DNA from: Rhodobiaceae bacterium
GTDB taxonomy: Bacteria > Pseudomonadota > Alphaproteobacteria > Rhizobiales > Tepidamorphaceae
DNA: 64,000 nucleotides
Direction: 5' to 3'
NCBI GenBank assembly: GCA_020637985.1
Contig: JACKJK010000004.1
Coordinates: forward strand, 186,001 to 250,000
Both the position numbers and the translations under genes were made by a program. This document shows, one piece after another, positions 9,472 to 17,263 of this stretch (positions within the stretch are counted from its first letter, which is position 1; each line of letters begins with the position of its first letter). The notes beneath the pieces are model-generated. The model saw nothing but the letters and a program-made list of their open reading frames with translations. It was not told where the DNA came from and made no database searches.

Positions 9472-11517
9472 CTAGATTTGCTTATCAACAATAACCGAAC
9501 GCGTTGGTTTATATTTGAATTTCAATCCATCTGCTGGAAGTATTAATTTCAATCTCCGCATCTCATTCATGATTTTCTGTTCGCCGTATTTCAATATCTT
9601 TGTTCTAAAATATCTAAATCCGAATTCAAAAAACGAAAATCCAAACATTATCGTTGCAGACAATATTGTGAAATATATATTTAAATTAAGACTAGACAAT
9701 ATAGTCAATATTAATAGTGATATAAAAACGAACCATGGAACAAAATTAGAAATCTTTTGCCACTTGACTATTCTCGAAAGGGCATAATTTTGGCCCGCCG
9801 AGATCCTGGCCTCTTCAGCCGCGCTAGCACGCGCATCGGAAAGTTCTAGCTGATCCTGTTTTCGCTTTACTTCATCTCGGTGTTTCTTCCGCTCCGCCTG
9901 CGCCTTCCGGGCAGATTCCTGACGCTCCTCCGCGACCAATGAAGTCTTCAAGGCATCAAACGCTTCTAGCGCTGTCTTATCGCTAATCCGCCGCTCATCG
10001 CCTATCGTCAAGTCCATCGCCAATCGGAGCATTCTAGGTTGGTGAATCATCGCCTCGAACTGATCAGCATTTTCTGGAACGACTCGCGCCAGCGTGCTTC
10101 GTAAACGTTCAACAATCTCAGGCTTTACCCGAACAACCCTCGAACACGCAGCAACCAACTTCGCTCGCGATATAGACCCTCTCTTCGAAGAGCCAAGTTC
10201 CAACCAAATAGCCGCGCTGATCTTGCTGATCAATTCCGCAGGCGGAATTCGGAACCGGGGAATCCCCTTGTTTTCTTCAATCAGCTGCCTGCTAACAATT
10301 GGCAAAAGCTTATTGCGGGTGATCAGAACATGCGAAGATCGTAAAAAGGACGTTGCCGATTTTCCAGCCCTTCTGGCTATAACAAAGAGAATTGAATTAA
10401 TATCTCTATCTAGAGCTTTTCCCCTTATATAATGGCTATGAAGCTTCTGATACAAAAAATCTCTATCTTCATCCGTTGCATACCCTCTCTGCTGCACCGT
10501 CAATGTAGATTCCGGAGAATTCAATATTGGTATACCAGTTTCCTCGACAGCCTCCTCAACATTATGCATTACATATGCAACAAATTTTTCGTCTACTTGA
10601 TTAGCTCGAATTGCGTCTACCGTCGGACCTCTCCTATCTCTGTAGTCTGCTTTTTCAATCGCAAATAATATATCTCTAATCTCCTCGACAGAATATTCCA
10701 AAATCGATACATTGGCACCTAGTTCGCGAAGCCCATCAATTACATTAACGGCATATTCCCTGTAATCTGGACCAGATAAGCCAATATAATCCATCATCAA
10801 TGGAGCATCAATATACGCATAACAATTAGTATTATTGATATTTGATCTTTTTCCCTCACCAAGATCGATTATCACTTCACTAATAAGTGCCGCATTCGCG
10901 ATATCTGCCAAAAATTCGAGTTTTATAGGATCTTCTTCCTTTAGGGAAGCGATGAAACGTGCGCAAATATACTCCTCTTCACTACTAGAATCGAATTCTT
11001 GATGGGCTGATTCGTCGAGGAGAATATTGTGGGCATCTGATAAATCCTTATCCTGTGCCACAATGAAATCAAAAAGGATTTCCTCTACCTTCTCACGGTC
11101 ATATTCAAGAGAGAAAAGTGATTGAAAATTTTGACAATAATCAACAAACAAATCAATTATTTCATTTAGCTGAGATTCATTTTCACTATCACTGATAGAA
11201 TCGGTATCGCTAGGGTTTGCCCAAAAATATATAGATTCACCTTTTACGATTCGCCTTTCCATCAAGTTCAATTTATGCAATCTCGGGGCCAGATGTTCAC
11301 ATGCATCTGGTGGTATTCTTAGGCCAAATTCTTGCTCAATCTCTCTTGAAAAAGAGTCAGCGTTAAACGTATTACCATTTAACTCAGCAGCAATTATCGA
11401 AAATATCGGTGCAATACCGAGAAAAAAGTCATTTGATTCCTCGAGAGTGTCCGAAACAAACGCGTAGGTCAGTAGTGCGCGACGATGTTTTCGAACATCT
11501 GTGGGTCGCATAGACAT
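9472..11517 (-). CDS. Membrane-anchored PIN-like nuclease protein in AT-rich island (candidate defence or toxin gene)
   Basis: 681 residues from the ATG at 11517, which has GAGATGG about 10 bases upstream. A TTG at 11577 would add 20 residues. Residues 1-105 are mostly helical, perhaps winged-helix. Residues about 230-415 look like a PIN fold: YIDAPLMMDYIGL (Asp237), ILEYSVEEI (Glu274/278/279), ALDRDINSILFVIARRAG (Asp370/Asp372) and VLITRN (Thr400-Asn402). These match the Asp, Glu, Asp and T-x-D/N positions of PIN ribonucleases. Residues about 530-575 are a charged coiled coil, and 592-612 and 614-634 are two membrane helices, leaving a basic tail. Base composition and codon use (many ATA, AAA, TCT) differ sharply from all neighbours, so it was acquired. 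No antitoxin-like partner is adjacent. The family is not recognised. Confidence 0.72.
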   Translation of the reverse strand: MSMRPTDVRKHRRALLTYAFVSDTLEESNDFFLGIAPIFSIIAAELNGNTFNADSFSREIEQEFGLRIPPDACEHLAPRLHKLNLMERRIVKGESIYFWANPSDTDSISDSENESQLNEIIDLFVDYCQNFQSLFSLEYDREKVEEILFDFIVAQDKDLSDAHNILLDESAHQEFDSSSEEEYICARFIASLKEEDPIKLEFLADIANAALISEVIIDLGEGKRSNINNTNCYAYIDAPLMMDYIGLSGPDYREYAVNVIDGLRELGANVSILEYSVEEIRDILFAIEKADYRDRRGPTVDAIRANQVDEKFVAYVMHNVEEAVEETGIPILNSPESTLTVQQRGYATDEDRDFLYQKLHSHYIRGKALDRDINSILFVIARRAGKSATSFLRSSHVLITRNKLLPIVSRQLIEENKGIPRFRIPPAELISKISAAIWLELGSSKRGSISRAKLVAACSRVVRVKPEIVERLRSTLARVVPENADQFEAMIHQPRMLRLAMDLTIGDERRISDKTALEAFDALKTSLVAEERQESARKAQAERKKHRDEVKRKQDQLELSDARASAAEEARISAGQNYALSRIVKWQKISNFVPWFVFISLLILTILSSLNLNIYFTILSATIMFGFSFFEFGFRYFRTKILKYGEQKIMNEMRRLKLILPADGLKFKYKPTRSVIVDKQI

Positions 11518-11993
11518 TTGGGAATGCCATCTCGGGATAGATTCACAAAGTTTGAAATCACATTTTGGAAGGTTCAAGTTTCATCGACGGGGCCGAGAAA
11601 CGCAAGATCATTATTGATTTGATTGCCCCTCGGCATTCGAACGGTTTGGCATGGGAGCTCGCAGTTGCTGACCAGATCGACCGGCCAAACTTATCCCCAC
11701 CCCCTCCAACCTCCCTTCCACTCGCCCCTGCCTTCCCCATCGAGGGACGCGGTCGCGAGGCGTTGCGAACGGGGGGTGAGGGCCGTCTTGGCGGACTGTC
11801 CAGTGGACAGGTCGCAGGGCCGAACGCCCGGGACCCGAAGTCGAGGGCCGGGCAATTCCGGCGCCCGGTGCGGCAGCATTACGCAACAGGACGTGTCGGG
11901 AGGTCCGCCGACTGCGCCGCCACCCCCCACTCCCCCTCCACGCCCATGCCGCCTATACTGGCCGGCAACGCGAGCAACGAGGGAGCGGCAGGG
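11518..11993. other. Right flank of AT-rich island, no gene seen
   Basis: 476 bases between the island gene and the next exported-protein gene. Composition changes back from AT-rich to GC-rich near 11640-11690. The stretch 11771-11850 is a dispersed repeat. No coding frame is convincing. Promoters for the two divergent genes should lie here. Confidence 0.5.
11771..11850 (-). repeat. Dispersed intergenic repeat, copy B
   Basis: This is the reverse-complement partner of 6095-6174. On the minus strand it reads CGGCCCTCGA, CGGGCGTTCGG, CTGCGACCTGTCCACTGG and so on, with about four of five bases shared with copy A. It includes the hairpin CTGTCC/GGACAG. Confidence 0.7.
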
Positions 11994-12611
11994 ATGCGAC
12001 GGACGATCAGCCAGGGAATGATCTGCGCGGGGCTCATGTTTCTCGCCTGCGCCGCGCCGGCGCGCGCCGAGGACTGCGCGGAGCGTTTCGCCCGCCTGCA
12101 CGTCATGTGGTACGAGAACCCGGAGTCCGGCATCGGCCATGTCGTCTCCGAGACGGTGGGCCAGCCGAAGAGCGACGGCGAGATGCATTTCGTCGCCAAC
12201 GGCCACTACATGCTGAAGCAGTTCGTGCCCGCGGGCGGCTGGTACCTGACCCACGACGGCACCACCTGGCAGTCCACCGACGAGGGCGCGAGCTGGAAGA
12301 AGCTCTATTCCTTCGACCAGGCCGACACCTGGCAGAAGGGCCTGGAGACCGTGCAGCAGCAGGCGTCCACCGTGCGCAACGCGGTGTGCGGCGAGGACAC
12401 TGTCGACGGAGAGGCGGTCGACACGCTGGAGGCCGACATGACCAACACCGTCAACGCCACTTACGAGATCCACGAGAAGGTCTGGGTGCGCCGTTCCGAC
12501 GAGCGCGCCGTGCGCACCGAGACGCTGACGACGGGGCTGGGGCCGGATACCTTCACCACCCAGACCTGGACCAGGGTGCCGGACCTGGAGATCCCCCCTG
12601 CGCCGCAGTGA
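11994..12611 (+). CDS. Exported protein of unknown function
   Basis: 205 residues with a signal peptide (about 1-24, ending APARAE). The mature part has a cysteine near each end of the first two-thirds (EDCAERF, NAVCGED), several Trp-rich strands (GGWYLTHDGTTWQSTDEG) and a hydrophilic C-terminus. No domain is recognised. The sequence looks like a small beta-rich periplasmic protein. The ATG at 11994 begins the signal peptide, and GGGAGCGGCAGGG precedes it. It lies 13 bases upstream of the flavoprotein gene and is probably co-transcribed with it. Confidence 0.72.
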   Translation: MRRTISQGMICAGLMFLACAAPARAEDCAERFARLHVMWYENPESGIGHVVSETVGQPKSDGEMHFVANGHYMLKQFVPAGGWYLTHDGTTWQSTDEGASWKKLYSFDQADTWQKGLETVQQQASTVRNAVCGEDTVDGEAVDTLEADMTNTVNATYEIHEKVWVRRSDERAVRTETLTTGLGPDTFTTQTWTRVPDLEIPPAPQ

Positions 12612-12624
12612 GGCCACGCACGCC

Positions 12625-13635
12625 ATGCGCCATGTCGAGACCATTGTCGTCGGCGGCGGGCCGGCGGGAAGCTCCTGCGCCGGCGAGCTCGTTCGCGCCG
12701 GCCGCGAGGTGCTGGTGCTCGACAAGGCGCGGTTTCCCCGCCTGAAGCTGTGCGCCGGCTGGATCACGCAGAAGGTCTTCGCCGACATCGACTTCACCCC
12801 CGAAGACTACCCGCACGCCATCAACCGCCTCGACATCAGGACGCACGTGCGCGGGCTTCCCTTCGCCTTCCGCGGCCTGCCGACGGTGGGCTGCAACTGG
12901 TCGATCCGCCGCACCGAGTTCGACGCCTGGCTGCTGGAGCGCTCCGGCGCCGAGGTCGTGCAGCACCAGGTGAAGAACGTGACACGGGACGAGGGGGCGG
13001 GGCGCTACATCATCGACGACACCTTCTCATGCGACAACATCGTTGGCGCAGGCGGCACCACGTGCCCGGTGCGCAAGGCGCTGTTCGCCGAGGAACGCAT
13101 GAAGTCGCGCCAGATCGCCACGCTGGAGAAGGAATTCACCTATCCCCGGCGCGCCGACACCTGCCACCTCTACTTCCTGCTGCGCGGGCTGGAGGGCTAC
13201 GCCTGGTACGTCCCCAAGGCCGACGGCCAGGTGAACATCGGTATCGGCGGCAAGGCGCGCTGGTTCCGCAACACCGGTGAGAAGATCCACGATCACTGGC
13301 GCAGCTTTCTCGCCGATCTCGTTCAGCAGGGGTTGCTCGACGCCGAGACCGCGGACGGCCTGAAGGAAGCCGGCCACCCCTACTACCTCTACACCCACGA
13401 CGGCGCGGTGAGGGATGGCGGGGCCTATGTCATTGGCGACAGCGCAGGGCTGGCCACCGTCGACCTCGGCGAGGGTCTGGGGCCGGCCATCGAAAGCGGC
13501 ATCCTGGCCGCCCACGACATCCTCGGAACCGCCACCTACGACAAGGCGGCACTGACGAAATATTCCTTCGGCGGGCTGGCGCAGTGGATCATGCGCCGCA
13601 CCGTCGGCAGGTATCACACTCGCGGGCGGGCGTAA
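12625..13635 (+). CDS. FAD-dependent oxidoreductase, geranylgeranyl reductase family
   Basis: 336 residues. The N-terminal Rossmann FAD-binding motif is VVGGGPAGSSCAGELVRAG (residues 8-26). It is followed by VLVLDK and the PRLKLCAGW segment that matches the PR.K.C.G signature of the geranylgeranyl reductase family. The second FAD motif is YVIGDSAGLATVDLGEGLGPAIESG (near 270-295). Members reduce isoprenoid chains or oxidise related lipids, and the substrate here is unknown. Cytosolic or membrane-peripheral. It sits directly after a small exported protein and 50 bases before a cupin gene, but neither tells its job. Confidence 0.85.
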   Translation: MRHVETIVVGGGPAGSSCAGELVRAGREVLVLDKARFPRLKLCAGWITQKVFADIDFTPEDYPHAINRLDIRTHVRGLPFAFRGLPTVGCNWSIRRTEFDAWLLERSGAEVVQHQVKNVTRDEGAGRYIIDDTFSCDNIVGAGGTTCPVRKALFAEERMKSRQIATLEKEFTYPRRADTCHLYFLLRGLEGYAWYVPKADGQVNIGIGGKARWFRNTGEKIHDHWRSFLADLVQQGLLDAETADGLKEAGHPYYLYTHDGAVRDGGAYVIGDSAGLATVDLGEGLGPAIESGILAAHDILGTATYDKAALTKYSFGGLAQWIMRRTVGRYHTRGRA

Positions 13636-13686
13636 GCCCGCACCGGTCCGGACTGCACGAAATCGATACGCACAGGGAGACCCGAT

Positions 13687-14040
13687 ATGGGCGACGAAAC
13701 CTTCATGCGCTTCTCGCTGGACGCCGTGACGCCAGAACACGACGCCCCGGACCCGGCCAAGGTGATCGCCGGCGATCCGCGCTTCACCACCTGGAACATG
13801 GAGACCGCCGACGACGGCAAGACCTTCTCCGGCATATGGGAATCGACGCCGGGCAAGTGGCACATGACCTACGAGGAGTGGGAGTACTGCCACATCCTGT
13901 CGGGCATCAGCATCATCACGCCGGATGGCGGCACTCCGCAGACCGTGCGTGCCGGCGACGCCTTCGTGTTGCGCCGCGGCTTTTCCGGCACCTGGGAGAC
14001 GGTGGAAACGACGCGCAAGGAATATGTCATCCGCCTGTAG
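13687..14040 (+). CDS. Cupin-domain protein
   Basis: 117 residues making a single small cupin barrel. WHMTYEEWEYCHILSGISIITPDGG is the first cupin motif, with Glu and His ligands, and VRAGDAFVLRRGFSGTWE is the second. The overall pattern is that of the DUF861 / ureidoglycine aminohydrolase-like cupins (EGxWxVxE). It could be an enzyme or a small-molecule-binding protein, and nothing nearby resembles purine catabolism. ATG at 13687, with GGGAGA about 10 bases upstream. Same strand as the flavoprotein 50 bases upstream. Confidence 0.85.
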   Translation: MGDETFMRFSLDAVTPEHDAPDPAKVIAGDPRFTTWNMETADDGKTFSGIWESTPGKWHMTYEEWEYCHILSGISIITPDGGTPQTVRAGDAFVLRRGFSGTWETVETTRKEYVIRL

Positions 14041-14149
14041 ACCGGCGGCGTGATCGGGGAACAGCGGGGAGTGTGGCGATTCGGCAATTGCGCTTTGAGC
14101 CGATTTCGCTAGGTTGCCGCGCGTTCGAGTTCGAGGAAAGCCGATTCCC

Positions 14150-14767
14150 GTGACCCCTGTTCACGTGACCTTTGTGTCCTGTTCCAGAATTGCCGCGACC
14201 GCCGCGCTGGCGCTGTTGCTTGCCGGATGCGCCAATTCCGGTGGCGTCAACGTCATGGGCGAAGTCGGCCGCCCTGCGGGTGCGCCCCCTGCGGAGAGCG
14301 CCGGTGGGGACGACGCCGGCAAGAACCCGGACGGCTCGCCCAACCTGTCGAAGATTATGACCATCGCCTTTGCCGATGCGCGCTGGGACGAGGGCCGCGT
14401 GCCCAAGGGCGAGCAGTGCGTCGCGCTGGGCGGCAAGGGCCGCACGCCGGCGCTCTCGGTCAACGGCATCCCGAACGGCGCCGTTACCGTCACCGCCTCC
14501 TACCAGGCGGCAGGCGGCGAGAACTCCGGGCGTGGCGAGATGGGCGTCATCGCCTACCAGGCCAACGGCCTTCCCAACATGCTGCTGGCGTCGGTGCCCG
14601 GCGAGACGAAGGACGTCGGCGCCGCCAAGGTCATCTCCGACGCCAAGGGCGGCACGGGTTACCTGCCGCCGTGCCGCAAGGGCACTGGCTACACCGTCAC
14701 GGTGCAGGCGCTCGGCAGTTCGGGCCAGGCGCTGGCCACCAAGTCGGTCTCCATCGGCAAGCTTTGA
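14150..14767 (+). CDS. Predicted lipoprotein of unknown function
   Basis: 205 residues from the GTG at 14150. The signal peptide ends in the lipobox LLAGC (Cys near residue 26), so the protein should be lipid-anchored. After a Gly/Ala/Asp-rich linker, residues about 60-205 form a beta-rich domain (TPALSVNGIPNGAVTVTASY and GTGYTVTVQALGSSG). This weakly recalls PEBP-type or fibronectin-like sandwiches, but no assignment is safe. The GTG is preferred because GAGGAAAG lies about 10 bases upstream. An ATG at 14114 would add 12 basic residues before the signal. Confidence 0.7.
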   Translation: MTPVHVTFVSCSRIAATAALALLLAGCANSGGVNVMGEVGRPAGAPPAESAGGDDAGKNPDGSPNLSKIMTIAFADARWDEGRVPKGEQCVALGGKGRTPALSVNGIPNGAVTVTASYQAAGGENSGRGEMGVIAYQANGLPNMLLASVPGETKDVGAAKVISDAKGGTGYLPPCRKGTGYTVTVQALGSSGQALATKSVSIGKL

Positions 14768-14981
14768 AGCCTCGGACTCTGGCCCGGCTGGCCATGCGCC
14801 GCGCAACGCGCCGAAACCATCGCTGAAAACCCCGTTCAGCTTCGGTTCAGGTCGCCGGCGCTAACCCTGTTCGCGAGATCGGCACCTGCCGCCCTTCAAA
14901 CAGCCACGATCGATTGTCATCATGGCGCCAGCCCGGGCAACAGGAACCCCCGATCCGACACGCAAGAGCCGGGAGGCCGAC

Positions 14982-15524
14982 ATGACCGACACGATTTCCA
15001 CGACCCGCAACGCGAAGACGAAGCGCGCTTCCACCAAGCTCGCCTCGGCCCTGCTGGCCCTGACGATGGGCGCGGCCGCGTTGCCGACCAGCGCCTTTGC
15101 CGCCTCCGGCGACTTCGACAACGGCCGGGGCTTCGGCCACCACCGCGAATACCGCACGCCCTACCGGGCCTATCGCTACGCGCCTCCGCCGCCGCCTGCG
15201 CCGGTCTATCGCGCCAATCGCCACTACAGCGGCGGTCATCACGGCCACCATGGTCACGGCGGCAACGATGCCGGCGCCGCGATTGCGGGTGCCATCATCG
15301 GCCTTGCCATCGGCGCGATGATCGCCGACAGCAACAACCGCCAGCCGGCCTACGCGCCGCCCTCGCAGACCTACTATGGCCCGATGCCCGGCGCCCAGTA
15401 CGACTATGCGCCGGAGCCGTTCACGGACGACTGGTACGCCTACTGCGCCTCGAAGTATCGCACATTCGACCCCGACACGGGCACCTTCCAGCCCAACAAT
15501 GGCCCGCGCCGCCTCTGCCAGTAA
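14982..15524 (+). CDS. BA14K family exported protein
   Basis: 180 residues. It has a long signal peptide (about 1-45, hydrophobic core ALLALTMGAAALPTSAFAAS), a Tyr/Pro/His-rich region (PPPPPAPVY, GGHHGHHGHGG), and a glycine-zipper-like hydrophobic stretch AGAAIAGAIIGLAIGAMIAD (about 100-120). It closes with the BA14K signature DDWYAYCASKYRTFDPDTG and a final Cys. BA14K proteins are envelope proteins of Hyphomicrobiales, first known as a Brucella antigen with lectin-like activity. ATG at 14982, with GGGAGG 6 bases upstream. It ends in a strong terminator. Confidence 0.88.
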   Translation: MTDTISTTRNAKTKRASTKLASALLALTMGAAALPTSAFAASGDFDNGRGFGHHREYRTPYRAYRYAPPPPPAPVYRANRHYSGGHHGHHGHGGNDAGAAIAGAIIGLAIGAMIADSNNRQPAYAPPSQTYYGPMPGAQYDYAPEPFTDDWYAYCASKYRTFDPDTGTFQPNNGPRRLCQ

Positions 15525-15553
15525 CCCTGCACCTCGAAGGGGTCTCCCGATCC

Positions 15554-15585
15554 GCCCGGCGGTCATGCGACCGCCGGGCATTTTC
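15554..15585 (+). terminator. Intrinsic terminator
   Basis: A perfect 11-bp stem GCCCGGCGGTC / GACCGCCGGGC with loop ATGC, followed by ATTTTC. It ends the BA14K gene transcript. Confidence 0.88.
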
Positions 15586-15687
15586 ATGTCCTCCCGCTGC
15601 CACCCGCCGGGAATTCATGCGCCGGCAGGATTGTGCTATCCTGAGACCGTTGGCTTGTTCTGCCCGCGAACGAATGGAGGCGGAGGT

Positions 15688-16014
15688 ATGTCAATGAACC
15701 ACGCTCGATCTGCCGCATGCGCCTTTCTGCTGACGGTTCTCGGCGCGATGCCGGTTCAACCCGCTGGCGCTGCGTCGGCCACGAATTCGTCTGCGGCAGG
15801 TTCCCCGTCGCCGCAGGTCGCTCAGCCCGGACCGGCAGGCAAGGACATTCCCTGTACCTGCATCTTCAATGGCCGCGATTACGAACAGGGCGAGCAGGCA
15901 TGCATCCGCGGCGTGATGGCCGTCTGCGGGATGTATTTGAACAACACCTCGTGGAAATTCTCCCGCACGCCCTGCCCGCTGGCAGCGATTCCGGGCCAGA
16001 ACGCCCTCCGCTAG
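15688..16014 (+). CDS. Small exported cysteine-containing protein
   Basis: 108 residues. The signal peptide is about 1-29 (ending AGAAS), followed by a Ser/Pro/Gln-rich spacer. A compact domain (about 52-108) then has five cysteines: IPCTCIFNG, GEQACIRG, AVCGMYLNNTSW and RTPCPLA. The cysteine pattern suggests a disulfide-stabilised periplasmic fold. Similar short proteins occur in other Hyphomicrobiales, but no function is known to me. The ATG at 15688 follows GGAGGCGGAGG, one of the strongest ribosome binding sites in the window. It is the first of four consecutive plus-strand genes for exported proteins. Confidence 0.75.
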   Translation: MSMNHARSAACAFLLTVLGAMPVQPAGAASATNSSAAGSPSPQVAQPGPAGKDIPCTCIFNGRDYEQGEQACIRGVMAVCGMYLNNTSWKFSRTPCPLAAIPGQNALR

Positions 16015-16090
16015 CGCTCGGCGGCTTGACCGCGCCAAGGCGGACGACCAAAGTCGGCCCCATGTTCAAGATGAAGCCCAGAGTGCCGGC

Positions 16091-16555
16091 ATGATGCGCG
16101 CCCTCAAGTCCATTGCCCTCCTCGCCATGCTGGCGATGCTGACCGTTGGCCAGGCTGCCGCGGACGGCATCTTCGGCGACAATTTCACTTTCCACCGCTC
16201 CGCCGAGCGCGCCGCTGGCTGGACCGGGCCCATGTGCGACAACCCGACCGTCATGGCGCGGGTGCGCAGCCGCTTCGCGTCCACGCAGTCGGCCTACTGG
16301 GAAAGCGGCCTGACCATGGGCGCGCTCGACGCACCGCGCGAGATCGCCTACCGCGACTGGGCACCGACCATCACCGCCATCCGCTCCTGCCGCGCCGACA
16401 CCGACCTGTCCGACGGCCGCCGCGTCGGCGTCGTCTACTGGGTGCGCAGCGAACAGGGCTTCGCCGGACACGGCTACGGCGTCGAATATTGCGTCCTCGG
16501 CGACGACCCGCCCTTCGCCTTCGCTCCGGGTTGCCGCGAGCTCCTGCCGCGCTGA
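16091..16555 (+). CDS. Exported protein of unknown function
   Basis: 154 residues with a clear signal peptide (about 1-24, ending GQAAAD). The mature part holds four cysteines (PMCDNP, IRSCRAD, EYCVLGD, PGCREL), probably two disulfides, and a mixed alpha/beta pattern. It is not recognised. It starts 76 bases after the preceding exported-protein gene and ends 13 bases before the RNase T2 gene, so it is probably co-transcribed with the nuclease. Whether it modulates the nuclease is only a guess. Confidence 0.72.
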   Translation: MMRALKSIALLAMLAMLTVGQAAADGIFGDNFTFHRSAERAAGWTGPMCDNPTVMARVRSRFASTQSAYWESGLTMGALDAPREIAYRDWAPTITAIRSCRADTDLSDGRRVGVVYWVRSEQGFAGHGYGVEYCVLGDDPPFAFAPGCRELLPR

Positions 16556-16568
16556 GCGGATACGTGAT

Positions 16569-17243
16569 TTGCACCTGAGCCGCGACCGGAAGACGCTCAC
16601 CACGCTGCTGCTCTTTGCGGTCGCCGTTGTCGCGGGCATCGTTTCCCTGCTCGGCCCGCGGGAAAAGCCGGGCACTGCGCCCGGCACGTTCGATTTCTGG
16701 GTGCTCGCCCTGTCCTGGTCGCCGACCTACTGCCGCCAGGAAGGCGGCGACGACCGCGCGCAGTGCGGCATGGACCGGCATGATGGCTTCGTCTTACACG
16801 GCCTGTGGCCGCAGTACGAAACCGGCTACCCCGCCAATTGCGACTTCGGCCCGGAACGCATCGACCGCCGCTTCGCCGACGAGATGGCCGACCTGATGCC
16901 CTCGCCCGGCCTGGTCTTCCACCAGTGGCGCAAGCATGGCCGCTGCACCGGGCTGGCGCCGCAGGACTACTTCCGCGCGACGCGCGCCGCTGCCGAGCGC
17001 GTCACGGTTCCCGATTCGCTGCGCCGTGCGCCGGGTACGAAGCTCTCGCCCGCTGCGATCGAGGCCGCATTCGCCAGCGCCAACGCCGGCCTTGCGCCGG
17101 CGGGCATGGCGGTATCCTGCCTCGACGGGCTGTTCCGCGAAATCCGTATCTGCCTCGACACGAAAATGAATTTCCGCGCCTGTCGCGAGGTCGACGCCGA
17201 CGCCTGCCCGGTTGGTAGCCTCGTCCTGCCGCCGCCGGGCTAG
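16569..17243 (+). CDS. Ribonuclease T2 family protein
   Basis: 224 residues from a TTG start. An N-terminal hydrophobic segment (about 9-28) serves as signal or anchor, so the enzyme acts in the periplasm or outside. The T2 active-site segments are present: FVLHGLWPQ (CAS I, His77) and HQWRKHGRC (CAS II, His118 and His123). CAS II carries Gln119 where Glu is usual (HEWxKHGxC). T2 enzymes cleave single-stranded RNA through 2',3'-cyclic phosphates. Flanking cysteines (55, 66, 91, 126) fit the conserved disulfides. It lies 13 bases after an exported-protein gene and is followed 20 bases later by the DUF1176 gene. Confidence 0.88.
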   Translation: MHLSRDRKTLTTLLLFAVAVVAGIVSLLGPREKPGTAPGTFDFWVLALSWSPTYCRQEGGDDRAQCGMDRHDGFVLHGLWPQYETGYPANCDFGPERIDRRFADEMADLMPSPGLVFHQWRKHGRCTGLAPQDYFRATRAAAERVTVPDSLRRAPGTKLSPAAIEAAFASANAGLAPAGMAVSCLDGLFREIRICLDTKMNFRACREVDADACPVGSLVLPPPG

Positions 17244-17263
17244 AGCAATTCCAGGAGAAGACC

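Noticed and set aside
11565..11993. 143-residue N-terminal extension of the exported protein at 11994
   Set aside because: It would bury a clean signal peptide in the middle of the protein and would read through the dispersed repeat.
15200..15260. Tandem repeat or CRISPR-like array at GGTCATCACGGCC
   Set aside because: It is simply the His/Gly-rich coding region of the BA14K protein. No spacer-repeat structure exists anywhere in the window.
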